DNA of 64,000 bases. It comes from Aphelocoma coerulescens (Eukaryota > Chordata > Aves > Passeriformes > Corvidae). Within the stretch, counting starts at the first letter, position 1. Each line of letters opens with the position of its first letter. Where the stretch lies: assembly GCF_041296385.1 (NCBI RefSeq), contig NW_027183526.1, positions 248,001-312,000 of the forward strand. Direction: 5' to 3'. The position numbers were made by a program, and so were the translations under genes. Below the pieces are notes generated by a model. It ran no database searches and was not told the DNA's origin. It worked only from the letters and a program-made list of their open reading frames with translations. Shown here one piece after another: positions 8,690 to 21,322 of the stretch.

Positions 8690-10732
8690 GTGACGCTATG
8701 GAACCTGGTGGAACCGAGGGGCCACAGTGACACTGTGGGGCCTTTTGGAAGCAACAGGACCCTGGTGGGAAGCCACGGGATGATTAATCCTGCACGAACC
8801 TGCTCCAGGTGGGCTCCTCTCTCCCGGCTTCCACAGGTGCTGCTAGGATCCCACTCCGGCACTGGCTTGGCACGGGCTCACGGCTTCCTTTGGCAATGGC
8901 TCTGCTCCAGGATGGCATGCTGCAGAGAATGCAGGTAGATTTTGTGCTCACTCCTGGCATGCAGCTGGACAATAAAGCCTGATCCAGCCCCCCCTCAGCA
9001 TATGTCCGGCTCTGGCATTGGGGCGGGGCAACTTTGGGAGCAGCCCCAGCCCTGCTCCTGCTCCCGGCTGGGCACCCAGCTGCTGGGACACAGGTGTGTC
9101 CTGATGCCACCGTCTACTCCTTTGAGAAGGGGAGGACAGAGTGCATCAGGGAGTTTGGTGTGGCTTACATGCGGCAAGGAGAAGGTGCAGCCCCAAACTG
9201 GCTTTCACTTCTAGAACCTTTTGCTATTGCGGGAGCAGCTGCTGGAGCTTTTCAACCGAGCTGCAAGAGTGAAAAGTGTGATGGCATGTCTATCTGAGAA
9301 GGAAGGTTCGGTGCCGCAGCCTGTTGTGCACAATTTATATGCTGATAAGAGAAGGGGGTGCTTTTGCAACGTTTTCCTTCCTGACACTTCTGTCTCTGTG
9401 AGCTTTAGCTGCTTGGACTCAGGGGTACCGAAGGTGTGTGAAAGTGACTGGGATGCGAGAATCATGTTGCACAGGGAACAGGGAAGGTCAGCAAATGTTT
9501 CCTGTCCTGGCACATCTCTCAGTCTGAACTGCAGCTGCAGATGCTTCACTTCCGCCAAGGACTCTGCCACCTTGAGAGAAGGATGCGCTCTATGGAGTTG
9601 AGAAAGAAAGTGCGTCTCACTAGCTTCTTTCCTCTACTTCATAGACAGCAAAGGGGCTATGAAAGGCAGCACTGGCTTTTTGTTCTAGGACTTCTTCTTT
9701 ACAAGCAGCTGCTGGATGTTTGGAAGGGGGTTTGGGATATGCAAAAATGAGAGGCTAAGATGGTAAGAGGGTAAGATGGAAGTCATCTGGCAAAAGCAGA
9801 GCTCACAAAAGGGCCAGCTGAGAAAGCTCTTGCTGCCTACAACTTCAACTGCACCCCTCAAAGCAGCAGCACACACGCTGCTCTCGGCACTTTCCTTCTC
9901 AGCTCTACGCACCATCCTAAGCCTTGCCTCTCCCACACTCAGGATCCAAAGACAACGGCACCAGGGACTGCTCACACACTAAAGGCACCAGGACAAAAGG
10001 CTCACCAGCTTGGCCTTTGCATTCCCGCTGACAGCTCCACAGCTTGAACCCAGAGAACTGCCTGCTGCCAACAGCCTTTCCAATCACTCTGAGCACCTCA
10101 TGACAAGGAGTGTGGGGAATGAATCTCCAGCAGCCTCCTGCCCCAGGCTGTCCCCCGGGAGCAGCCCTGCTCCAGGCTGTGACTGCCACCTGCACAGCCA
10201 AAGGACCCAGAGCCGGTGTTACACACCACGGCTGTGCCTGGCACAGAGACACCAGTGGCCACACAAGTGGCCATGGCACTGTCCACACACAGTCCCTGCT
10301 GCTGCTCCCCCAGCCGCTGGCACCAACTCCCAGCCACCCACTCCTAAAGCCACGGGGCCCACTGGGACACTGCGGGGGCTCGTGGAAGCCAGCGGCCATT
10401 GTGACACAGCGGGGCTGCACAGAGCCCACGGTGCTTTGTGACCCGTGGCTCCCAGGAGAGCCTTTGTGATCCTGGGGAACTACAAGGAAGCCTGGCTCCT
10501 CTGTGACACCACCACAGAAGCTCAGGGGAGCCCTGGAGACCGTGCTGATGCTTAGGAACCTGATGCAACCCTGCCTCCTCTGTGACACCACAGAACCTCT
10601 GGGAGCCCTGGAGACCGTGCTGATGCTATGGAACCTGATGCAACCCTGCCTCCACTGTGACACCACAGAAGCTCGGGGAGCTCTGCAGACCGTGGGGATG
10701 CTGGCGAAGCTGACGGAACCCTGGGCACCACA
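8690..10732 (+). repeat. Macrosatellite unit U5 (2043 bp, n=2, V type)
   Basis: Minisatellite at 10518-10668. Gene-like segment at 9215-9750. It carries the same V-type variants, the same CpG to TpG change at offset +1488 and the same CTTAGG first copy as U1, 8547 bp upstream. Confidence 0.97.
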
Positions 10733-12775
10733 GTGACGCTATGGAACCTGGTGGAACCGAGGGGCCACAGTGACACTGTGGGGCCTTTTGGAAGCAACAG
10801 GACCCTGGTGGGAAGCCACGGGATGATTAATCCTGCACGAACCTGCTCCAGGTGGGCTCCTCTCTCCCGGCTTCCACAGGTGCTGCTAGGATCCCACTCC
10901 GGCACTGGCTTGGCACGGGCTCACGGCTTCCTTTGGCAATGGCTCTGCTCCAGGATGGCATGCTGCAGAGAATGCAGGTAGATTTTGTGCTCACTCCTGG
11001 CATGCAGCTGGACAATAAAGCCTGATCCAGCCCCCCCTCAGCATATGTCCGGCTCTGGCATTGGGGCGGGGCAACTTTGGGAGCAGCCCCAGCCCTGCTC
11101 CTGCTCCCGGCTGGGCACCCAGCTGCTGGGACACAGGTGTGTCCTGATGCCACCGTCTACTCCTTTGAGAAGGGGAGGACAGAGTGCATCAGGGAGTTTG
11201 GTGTGGCTTACATGCGGCAAGGAGAAGGTGCAGCCCCAAACTGGCTTTCACTTCTAGAACCTTTTGCTATTGCAGGAGCAGCTGCTGGAGCTTTTCAACC
11301 GAGCTGCAAGAGTGAAAAGTGTGATGGCATGTCTATCTGAGAAGGAAGGTTCGGTGCCGCAGCCTGTTGTGCACAATTTATATGCTGATAAGAGAAGGGG
11401 GTGCTTTTGCAACGTTTTCCTTCCTGACACTTCTGTCTCTGTGAGCTTTAGCTGCTTGGACTCAGGGATACCGAAGGTATGTGAAAGTGACTGGGATGCG
11501 AGAATCATGTTGCACAGGGAACAGGGAAGGTCAGCAAATGTTTCCTGTCCTGGCACATCTCTCAGTCTGAACTGCAGCTGCAGATGCTTCACTTCCGCCA
11601 AGGACTCTGCCACCTTGAGAGAAGGATGCGCTCTATGGAGTTGAGAAAGAAAGTGCGTCTCACTAGCTTCTTTCCTCTACTTCATAGACAGCAAAGGGGC
11701 TATGAAAGGCAGCACTGGCTTTTTGTTCTAGGACTTCTTCTTTACAAGCAGCTGCTGGATGTTTGGAAGGGGGTTTGGGATATGCAAAAATGAGAGGCTA
11801 AGATGGTAAGAGGGTAAGATGGAAGTCATCTGGCAAAAGCAGAGCTCACAAAAGGGCCAGCTGAGAAAGCTCTTGCTGCCTACAACTTCAACTGCACCCC
11901 TCAAAGCAGCAGCACACACGCTGCTCTCGGCACTTTCCTTCTCAGCTCTACGCACCATCCTAAGCCTTGCCTCTCCCACACTCAGGATCCAAAGACAACG
12001 GCACCAGGGACTGCTCACACACTAAAGGCACCAGGACAAAAGGCTCACCAGCTTGGCCTTTGCATTCCCGCTGACAGCTCCACAGCTTGAACCCAGAGAA
12101 CTGCCTGCTGCCAACAGCCTTTCCAATCACTCTGAGCACCTCATGACAAGGAGTGTGGGGAATGAATCTCCAGCAGCCTCCTGCCCCAGGCTGTCCCCTG
12201 GGAGCAGCCCTGCTCCAGGCTGTGACTGCCACCTGCACAGCCAAAGGACCCAGAGCCGGTGTTACACACCACGGCTGTGCCTGGCACAGAGACACCAGTG
12301 GCCACACAAGTGGCCATGGCACTGTCCACACACAGTCCCTGCTGCTGCTCCCCCAGCCGCTGGCACCAACTCCCAGCCACCCACTCCTAAAGCCACGGGG
12401 CCCACTGGGACACTGCGGGGGCTCGTGGAAGCCAGCGGCCATTGTGACACAGCGGGGCTGCACAGAGCCCACGGTGCTTTGTGACCCGTGGCTCCCAGGA
12501 GAGCCTTTGTGATCCTGGGGAACTACAAGGAAGCCTGGCTCCTCTGTGACACCACCACAGAAGCTCAGGGGAGCCCTGGAGACCGTGCTGATGCTTAGGA
12601 ACCTGATGCAACCCTGCCTCCTCTGTGACACCACAGAACCTCTGGGAGCCCTGGAGACCGTGCTGATGCTATGGAACCTGATGCAACCCTGCCTCCACTG
12701 TGACACCACAGAAGCTCGGGGAGCTCTGCAGACCGTGGGGATGCTGGCGAAGCTGACGGAACCCTGGGCACCACA
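10733..12775 (+). repeat. Macrosatellite unit U6 (2043 bp, n=2, Q type)
   Basis: Minisatellite at 12561-12711. Gene-like segment at 11258-11793. It has a Q-type 5' half (A at 11274) joined to a U5-like 3' half (T at +1488, n=2, CTTAGG), so it looks recombinant. A private T at 12199 (CCCCCG to CCCCTG) is a CpG transition that also occurs in U19. Confidence 0.97.
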
Positions 12776-14818
12776 GTGACGCTATGGAACCTGGTGGAAC
12801 CGAGGGGCCACAGTGACACTGTGGGGCCTTTTGGAAGCAACAGGACCCTGGTGGGAAGCCACGGGATGATTAATCCTGCACGAACCTGCTCCAGGTGGGC
12901 TCCTCTCTCCCGGCTTCCACAGGTGCTGCTAGGATCCCACTCCGGCACTGGCTTGGCACGGGCTCACGGCTTCCTTTGGCAATGGCTCTGCTCCAGGATG
13001 GCATGCTGCAGAGAATGCAGGTAGATTTTGTGCTCACTCCTGGCATGCAGCTGGACAATAAAGCCTGATCCAGCCCCCCCTCAGCATATGTCCGGCTCTG
13101 GCATTGGGGCGGGGCAACTTTGGGAGCAGCCCCAGCCCTGCTCCTGCTCCCGGCTGGGCACCCAGCTGCTGGGACACAGGTGTGTCCTGATGCCACCGTC
13201 TACTCCTTTGAGAAGGGGAGGACAGAGTGCATCAGGGAGTTTGGTGTGGCTTACATGCGGCAAGGAGAAGGTGCAGCCCCAAACTGGCTTTCACTTCTAG
13301 AACCTTTTGCTATTGCAGGAGCAGCTGCTGGAGCTTTTCAACCGAGCTGCAAGAGTGAAAAGTGTGATGGCATGTCTATCTGAGAAGGAAGGTTCGGTGC
13401 CGCAGCCTGTTGTGCACAATTTATATGCTGATAAGAGAAGGGGGTGCTTTTGCAACGTTTTCCTTCCTGACACTTCTGTCTCTGTGAGCTTTAGCTGCTT
13501 GGACTCAGGGATACCGAAGGTATGTGAAAGTGACTGGGATGCGAGAATCATGTTGCACAGGGAACAGGGAAGGTCAGCAAATGTTTCCTGTCCTGGCACA
13601 TCTCTCAGTCTGAACTGCAGCTGCAGATGCTTCACTTCCGCCAAGGACTCTGCCACCTTGAGAGAAGGATGCGCTCTATGGAGTTGAGAAAGAAAGTGCG
13701 TCTCACTAGCTTCTTTCCTCTACTTCATAGACAGCAAAGGGGCTATGAAAGGCAGCACTGGCTTTTTGTTCTAGGACTTCTTCTTTACAAGCAGCTGCTG
13801 GATGTTTGGAAGGGGGTTTGGGATATGCAAAAATGAGAGGCTAAGATGGTAAGAGGGTAAGATGGAAGTCATCTGGCAAAAGCAGAGCTCACAAAAGGGC
13901 CAGCTGAGAAAGCTCTTGCTGCCTACAACTTCAACTGCACCCCTCAAAGCAGCAGCACACACGCTGCTCTCGGCACTTTCCTTCTCAGCTCTACGCACCA
14001 TCCTAAGCCTTGCCTCTCCCACACTCAGGATCCAAAGACAACGGCACCAGGGACTGCTCACACACTAAAGGCACCAGGACAAAAGGCTCACCAGCTTGGC
14101 CTTTGCATTCCCGCTGACAGCTCCACAGCTTGAACCCAGAGAACTGCCTGCTGCCAACAGCCTTTCCAATCACTCTGAGCACCTCATGACAAGGAGTGTG
14201 GGGAATGAATCTCCAGCAGCCTCCTGCCCCAGGCTGTCCCCCGGGAGCAGCCCTGCTCCAGGCTGTGACTGCCACCTGCACAGCCAAAGGACCCAGAGCC
14301 GGTGTTACACACCACGGCTGTGCCTGGCACAGAGACACCAGTGGCCACACAAGTGGCCATGGCACTGTCCACACACAGTCCCTGCTGCTGCTCCCCCAGC
14401 CGCTGGCACCAACTCCCAGCCACCCACTCCTAAAGCCACGGGGCCCACTGGGACACTGCGGGGGCTCGTGGAAGCCAGCGGCCATTGTGACACAGCGGGG
14501 CTGCACAGAGCCCACGGTGCTTTGTGACCCGTGGCTCCCAGGAGAGCCTTTGTGATCCTGGGGAACTACAAGGAAGCCTGGCTCCTCTGTGACACCACCA
14601 CAGAAGCTCAGGGGAGCCCTGGAGACCGTGCTGATGCTTAGGAACCTGATGCAACCCTGCCTCCTCTGTGACACCACAGAACCTCTGGGAGCCCTGGAGA
14701 CCGTGCTGATGCTATGGAACCTGATGCAACCCTGCCTCCACTGTGACACCACAGAAGCTCGGGGAGCTCTGCAGACCGTGGGGATGCTGGCGAAGCTGAC
14801 GGAACCCTGGGCACCACA
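12776..14818 (+). repeat. Macrosatellite unit U7 (2043 bp, n=2, Q type)
   Basis: Minisatellite at 14604-14754. Gene-like segment at 13301-13836. It has the same mosaic structure as U6 (Q-type 5' half with A at 13317, U5-like 3' half) without the change at +1466. Confidence 0.97.
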
Positions 14819-16936
14819 GTGACGCTATGGAACCTGGTGGAACCGAGGGGCCACAGTGACACTGTGGGGCCTTTTGGAAGCAACAGGACCCTGGTGGGAA
14901 GCCACGGGATGATTAATCCTGCACGAACCTGCTCCAGGTGGGCTCCTCTCTCCCGGCTTCCACAGGTGCTGCTAGGATCCCACTCCGGCACTGGCTTGGC
15001 ACGGGCTCACGGCTTCCTTTGGCAATGGCTCTGCTCCAGGATGGCATGCTGCAGAGAATGCAGGTAGATTTTGTGCTCACTCCTGGCATGCAGCTGGACA
15101 ATAAAGCCTGATCCAGCCCCCCCTCAGCATATGTCCGGCTCTGGCATTGGGGCGGGGCAACTTTGGGAGCAGCCCCAGCCCTGCTCCTGCTCCCGGCTGG
15201 GCACCCAGCTGCTGGGACACAGGTGTGTCCTGATGCCACCGTCTACTCCTTTGAGAAGGGGAGGACAGAGTGCATCAGGGAGTTTGGTGTGGCTTACATG
15301 CGGCAAGGAGAAGGTGCAGCCCCAAACTGGCTTTCACTTCTAGAACCTTTTGCTATTGCAGGAGCAGCTGCTGGAGCTTTTCAACCGAGCTGCAAGAGTG
15401 AAAAGTGTGATGGCATGTCTATCTGAGAAGGAAGGTTCGGTGCCGCAGCCTGTTGTGCACAATTTATATGCTGATAAGAGAAGGGGGTGCTTTTGCAACG
15501 TTTTCCTTCCTGACACTTCTGTCTCTGTGAGCTTTAGCTGCTTGGACTCAGGGATACCGAAGGTATGTGAAAGTGACTGGGATGCGAGAATCATGTTGCA
15601 CAGGGAACAGGGAAGGTCAGCAAATGTTTCCTGTCCTGGCACATCTCTCAGTCTGAACTGCAGCTGCAGATGCTTCACTTCCGCCAAGGACTCTGCCACC
15701 TTGAGAGAAGGATGCGCTCTATGGAGTTGAGAAAGAAAGTGCGTCTCACTAGCTTCTTTCCTCTACTTCATAGACAGCAAAGGGGCTATGAAAGGCAGCA
15801 CTGGCTTTTTGTTCTAGGACTTCTTCTTTACAAGCAGCTGCTGGATGTTTGGAAGGGGGTTTGGGATATGCAAAAATGAGAGGCTAAGATGGTAAGAGGG
15901 TAAGATGGAAGTCATCTGGCAAAAGCAGAGCTCACAAAAGGGCCAGCTGAGAAAGCTCTTGCTGCCTACAACTTCAACTGCACCCCTCAAAGCAGCAGCA
16001 CACACGCTGCTCTCGGCACTTTCCTTCTCAGCTCTACGCACCATCCTAAGCCTTGCCTCTCCCACACTCAGGATCCAAAGACAACGGCACCAGGGACTGC
16101 TCACACACTAAAGGCACCAGGACAAAAGGCTCACCAGCTTGGCCTTTGCATTCCCGCTGACAGCTCCACAGCTTGAACCCAGAGAACTGCCTGCTGCCAA
16201 CAGCCTTTCCAATCACTCTGAGCACCTCATGACAAGGAGTGTGGGGAATGAATCTCCAGCAGCCTCCTGCCCCAGGCTGTCCCCCGGGAGCAGCCCTGCT
16301 CCAGGCCGTGACTGCCACCTGCACAGCCAAAGGACCCAGAGCCGGTGTTACACACCACGGCTGTGCCTGGCACAGAGACACCAGTGGCCACACAAGTGGC
16401 CATGGCACTGTCCACACACAGTCCCTGCTGCTGCTCCCCCAGCCGCTGGCACCAACTCCCAGCCACCCACTCCTAAAGCCACGGGGCCCACTGGGACACT
16501 GCGGGGGCTCGTGGAAGCCAGCGGCCATTGTGACACAGCGGGGCTGCACAGAGCCCACGGTGCTTTGTGACCCGTGGCTCCCAGGAGAGCCTTTGTGATG
16601 CTGGGGAACTACAAGGAAGCCTGGCTCCTCTGTGACACCACCACAGAAGCTCAGGGGAGCCCTGGAGACCGTGCTGATGCTATGGAACCTGATGCAACCC
16701 TGCCTCCTCTGTGACACCACAGAAGCTCTTGGAGCCCTGGAGACCGTGCTGATGCTTAGGAACCTGATGCAACCCTGCCTCCTCTGTGACACCACAGAAC
16801 CTCTGGGAGCCCTGGAGACCGTGCTGATGCTATGGAACCTGATGCAACCCTGCCTCCACTGTGACACCACAGAAGCTCGGGGAGCTCTGCAGACCGTGGG
16901 GATGCTGGCGAAGCTGACGGAACCCTGGGCACCACA
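14819..16936 (+). repeat. Macrosatellite unit U8 (2118 bp, n=3, Q type)
   Basis: Minisatellite at 16647-16872, three copies with CTTAGG in the middle one. Gene-like segment at 15344-15879. It has A at 15360 (Q type). Markers match U2, so U5 and U8 correspond to U1 and U2, with U6-U7 inserted between them. Confidence 0.97.
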
Positions 16937-19129
16937 GTGACGCTATGGAACCTGGTGGAACCGAGGGGCCACAGTGACACTGTGGGGCCTTTTGGAAGCA
17001 ACAGGACCCTGGTGGGAAGCCACGGGATGATTAATCCTGCACGAACCTGCTCCAGGTGGGCTCCTCTCTCCCGGCTTCCACAGGTGCTGCTAGGATCCCA
17101 CTCCGGCACTGGCTTGGCACGGGCTCACGGCTTCCTTTGGCAATGGCTCTGCTCCAGGATGGCATGCTGCAGAGAATGCAGGTAGATTTTGTGCTCACTC
17201 CTGGCATGCAGCTGGACAATAAAGCCTGATCCAGCCCCCCCTCAGCATATGTCCGGCTCTGGCATTGGGGCGGGGCAACTTTGGGAGCAGCCCCAGCCCT
17301 GCTCCTGCTCCCGGCTGGGCACCCAGCTGCTGGGACACAGGTGTGTCCTGATGCCACCGTCTACTCCTTTGAGAAGGGGAGGACAGAGTGCATCAGGGAG
17401 TTTGGTGTGGCTTACATGCGGCAAGGAGAAGGTGCAGCCCCAAACTGGCTTTCACTTCTAGAACCTTTTGCTATTGCGGGAGCAGCTGCTGGAGCTTTTC
17501 AACCGAGCTGCAAGAGTGAAAAGTGTGATGGCATGTCTATCTGAGAAGGAAGGTTCGGTGCCGCAGCCTGTTGTGCACAATTTATATGCTGATAAGAGAA
17601 GGGGGTGCTTTTGCAACGTTTTCCTTCCTGACACTTCTGTCTCTGTGAGCTTTAGCTGCTTGGACTCAGGGATACCGAAGGTATGTGAAAGTGACTGGGA
17701 TGCGAGAATCATGTTGCACAGGGAACAGGGAAGGTCAGCAAATGTTTCCTGTCCTGGCACATCTCTCAGTCTGAACTGCAGCTGCAGATGCTTCACTTCC
17801 GCCAAGGACTCTGCCACCTTGAGAGAAGGATGCGCTCTATGGAGTTGAGAAAGAAAGTGCGTCTCACTAGCTTCTTTCCTCTACTTCATAGACAGCAAAG
17901 GGGCTATGAAAGGCAGCACTGGCTTTTTGTTCTAGGACTTCTTCTTTACAAGCAGCTGCTGGATGTTTGGAAGGGGGTTTGGGATATGCAAAAATGAGAG
18001 GCTAAGATGGTAAGAGGGTAAGATGGAAGTCATCTGGCAAAAGCAGAGCTCACAAAAGGGCCAGCTGAGAAAGCTCTTGCTGCCTACAACTTCAACTGCA
18101 CCCCTCAAAGCAGCAGCACACACGCTGCTCTCGGCACTTTCCTTCTCAGCTCTACGCACCATCCTAAGCCTTGCCTCTCCCACACTCAGGATCCAAAGAC
18201 AACGGCACCAGGGACTGCTCACACACTAAAGGCACCAGGACAAAAGGCTCACCAGCTTGGCCTTTGCATTCCCGCTGACAGCTCCACAGCTTGAACCCAG
18301 AGAACTGCCTGCTGCCAACAGCCTTTCCAATCACTCTGAGCACCTCATGACAAGGAGTGTGGGGAATGAATCTCCAGCAGCCTCCTGCCCCAGGCTGTCC
18401 CCCGGGAGCAGCCCTGCTCCAGGCCGTGACTGCCACCTGCACAGCCAAAGGACCCAGAGCCGGTGTTACACACCACGGCTGTGCCTGGCACAGAGACACC
18501 AGTGGCCACACAAGTGGCCATGGCACTGTCCACACACAGTCCCTGCTGCTGCTCCCCCAGCCGCTGGCACCAACTCCCAGCCACCCACTCCTAAAGCCAC
18601 GGGGCCCACTGGGACACTGCGGGGGCTCGTGGAAGCCAGCGGCCATTGTGACACAGCGGGGCTGCACAGAGCCCACGGTGCTTTGTGACCCGTGGCTCCC
18701 AGGAGAGCCTTTGTGATGCTGGGGAACTACAAGGAAGCCTGGCTCCTCTGTGACACCACCACAGAAGCTCAGGGGAGCCCTGGAGACCGTGCTGATGCTA
18801 TTGAACCTGATGCAACCCTGCCTCCTCTGTGACACCACAGAAGCTCTTGGAGCCCTGGAGACCGTGGTGATGCTATGGAACCTGAGGCAACCCTGCCTCC
18901 ACTGTGACACCACAGAACCTCTGGGAGCCCTGGAGACTGTGGTGATGCTATGGAACCTGATGCAACCCTGCCTCCACTGTGACACCACAGAACCTCTGGG
19001 AGCCCTGGAGACCGTGCTGATGCTATGGAACCTGATGCAACCCTGCCTCCACTGTGACACCACAGAAGCTCGGGGAGCTCTGCAGACCGTGGGGATGCTG
19101 GCGAAGCTGACGGAACCCTGGGCACCACA
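16937..19129 (+). repeat. Macrosatellite unit U9 (2193 bp, n=4)
   Basis: Minisatellite at 18765-19065, four copies. The third copy is a hybrid: its start is the AACCTCTGGG type, but it continues with GACTGTGGTG, which in n=5 units belongs to the AAGCTCAGGG copy. That is what a 75-bp loss between copies 3 and 4 of an n=5 block would leave. Gene-like segment at 17462-17997. Confidence 0.97.
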
Positions 19130-21322
19130 GTGACGCTATGGAACCTGGTGGAACCGAGGGGCCACAGTGACACTGTGGGGCCTTTTGGAAGCAACAGGAC
19201 CCTGGTGGGAAGCCACGGGATGATTAATCCTGCACGAACCTGCTCCAGGTGGGCTCCTCTCTCCCGGCTTCCACAGGTGCTGCTAGGATCCCACTCCGGC
19301 ACTGGCTTGGCACGGGCTCACGGCTTCCTTTGGCAATGGCTCTGCTCCAGGATGGCATGCTGCAGAGAATGCAGGTAGATTTTGTGCTCACTCCTGGCAT
19401 GCAGCTGGACAATAAAGCCTGATCCAGCCCCCCCTCAGCATATGTCCGGCTCTGGCATTGGGGCGGGGCAACTTTGGGAGCAGCCCCAGCCCTGCTCCTG
19501 CTCCCGGCTGGGCACCCAGCTGCTGGGACACAGGTGTGTCCTGATGCCACCGTCTACTCCTTTGAGAAGGGGAGGACAGAGTGCATCAGGGAGTTTGGTG
19601 TGGCTTACATGCGGCAAGGAGAAGGTGCAGCCCCAAACTGGCTTTCACTTCTAGAACCTTTTGCTATTGCGGGAGCAGCTGCTGGAGCTTTTCAACCGAG
19701 CTGCAAGAGTGAAAAGTGTGATGGCATGTCTATCTGAGAAGGAAGGTTCGGTGCCGCAGCCTGTTGTGCACAATTTATATGCTGATAAGAGAAGGGGGTG
19801 CTTTTGCAACGTTTTCCTTCCTGACACTTCTGTCTCTGTGAGCTTTAGCTGCTTGGACTCAGGGATACCGAAGGTATGTGAAAGTGACTGGGATGCGAGA
19901 ATCATGTTGCACAGGGAACAGGGAAGGTCAGCAAATGTTTCCTGTCCTGGCACATCTCTCAGTCTGAACTGCAGCTGCAGATGCTTCACTTCCGCCAAGG
20001 ACTCTGCCACCTTGAGAGAAGGATGCGCTCTATGGAGTTGAGAAAGAAAGTGCGTCTCACTAGCTTCTTTCCTCTACTTCATAGACAGCAAAGGGGCTAT
20101 GAAAGGCAGCACTGGCTTTTTGTTCTAGGACTTCTTCTTTACAAGCAGCTGCTGGATGTTTGGAAGGGGGTTTGGGATATGCAAAAATGAGAGGCTAAGA
20201 TGGTAAGAGGGTAAGATGGAAGTCATCTGGCAAAAGCAGAGCTCACAAAAGGGCCAGCTGAGAAAGCTCTTGCTGCCTACAACTTCAACTGCACCCCTCA
20301 AAGCAGCAGCACACACGCTGCTCTCGGCACTTTCCTTCTCAGCTCTACGCACCATCCTAAGCCTTGCCTCTCCCACACTCAGGATCCAAAGACAACGGCA
20401 CCAGGGACTGCTCACACACTAAAGGCACCAGGACAAAAGGCTCACCAGCTTGGCCTTTGCATTCCCGCTGACAGCTCCACAGCTTGAACCCAGAGAACTG
20501 CCTGCTGCCAACAGCCTTTCCAATCACTCTGAGCACCTCATGACAAGGAGTGTGGGGAATGAATCTCCAGCAGCCTCCTGCCCCAGGCTGTCCCCCGGGA
20601 GCAGCCCTGCTCCAGGCCGTGACTGCCACCTGCACAGCCAAAGGACCCAGAGCCGGTGTTACACACCACGGCTGTGCCTGGCACAGAGACACCAGTGGCC
20701 ACACAAGTGGCCATGGCACTGTCCACACACAGTCCCTGCTGCTGCTCCCCCAGCCGCTGGCACCAACTCCCAGCCACCCACTCCTAAAGCCACGGGGCCC
20801 ACTGGGACACTGCGGGGGCTCGTGGAAGCCAGCGGCCATTGTGACACAGCGGGGCTGCACAGAGCCCACGGTGCTTTGTGACCCGTGGCTCCCAGGAGAG
20901 CCTTTGTGATGCTGGGGAACTACAAGGAAGCCTGGCTCCTCTGTGACACCACCACAGAAGCTCAGGGGAGCCCTGGAGACCGTGCTGATGCTATTGAACC
21001 TGATGCAACCCTGCCTCCTCTGTGACACCACAGAAGCTCTTGGAGCCCTGGAGACCGTGGTGATGCTATGGAACCTGAGGCAACCCTGCCTCCACTGTGA
21101 CACCACAGAACCTCTGGGAGCCCTGGAGACTGTGGTGATGCTATGGAACCTGATGCAACCCTGCCTCCACTGTGACACCACAGAACCTCTGGGAGCCCTG
21201 GAGACCGTGCTGATGCTATGGAACCTGATGCAACCCTGCCTCCACTGTGACACCACAGAAGCTCGGGGAGCTCTGCAGACCGTGGGGATGCTGGCGAAGC
21301 TGACGGAACCCTGGGCACCACA
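19130..21322 (+). repeat. Macrosatellite unit U10 (2193 bp, n=4)
   Basis: Minisatellite at 20958-21258, with the same hybrid third copy as U9. Gene-like segment at 19655-20190. I found no difference from U9, so it is probably a very recent tandem duplicate. Confidence 0.97.

Larger units (their letters stand above)
8690..16936 (+). repeat. Higher-order block V2-Q2-Q2-Q3 (U5-U8)
   Basis: U5 and U8 match U1 and U2 in their variants. U6 and U7 combine the Q-type 5' half of U8 with the 3' half of U5. The simplest history is an ancestral V2-Q3 pair, preserved at 143-4303, expanded by unequal exchange whose breakpoint lies between offsets about +541 and +1488 of the unit. Confidence 0.75.

Noticed and set aside
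8235..8693. Plus-strand 152-residue frame made of 25-residue repeats (with LWNLMQPCL), resembling a repeat protein
   Set aside because: Both strands are open across the same block in several frames, as expected for a 75-bp repeat lacking stops. There is no start context or flanking coding signal.
8254..8862. Minus-strand 202-residue frame with 25-residue repeats
   Set aside because: Same explanation as the other minisatellite frames; its length changes with n and it has no recognisable family.
18164..19063. 299-residue minus-strand open frame, the longest in the window, with 249-274-residue versions in other units
   Set aside because: It runs through the minisatellite and the unassigned spacer. 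Its length simply tracks n, because 75 bp adds 25 codons. It is cut by the one-base deletion in U11, U13, U15, U17 and U20 and altered by the U12 insertion, and I recognise no domain.
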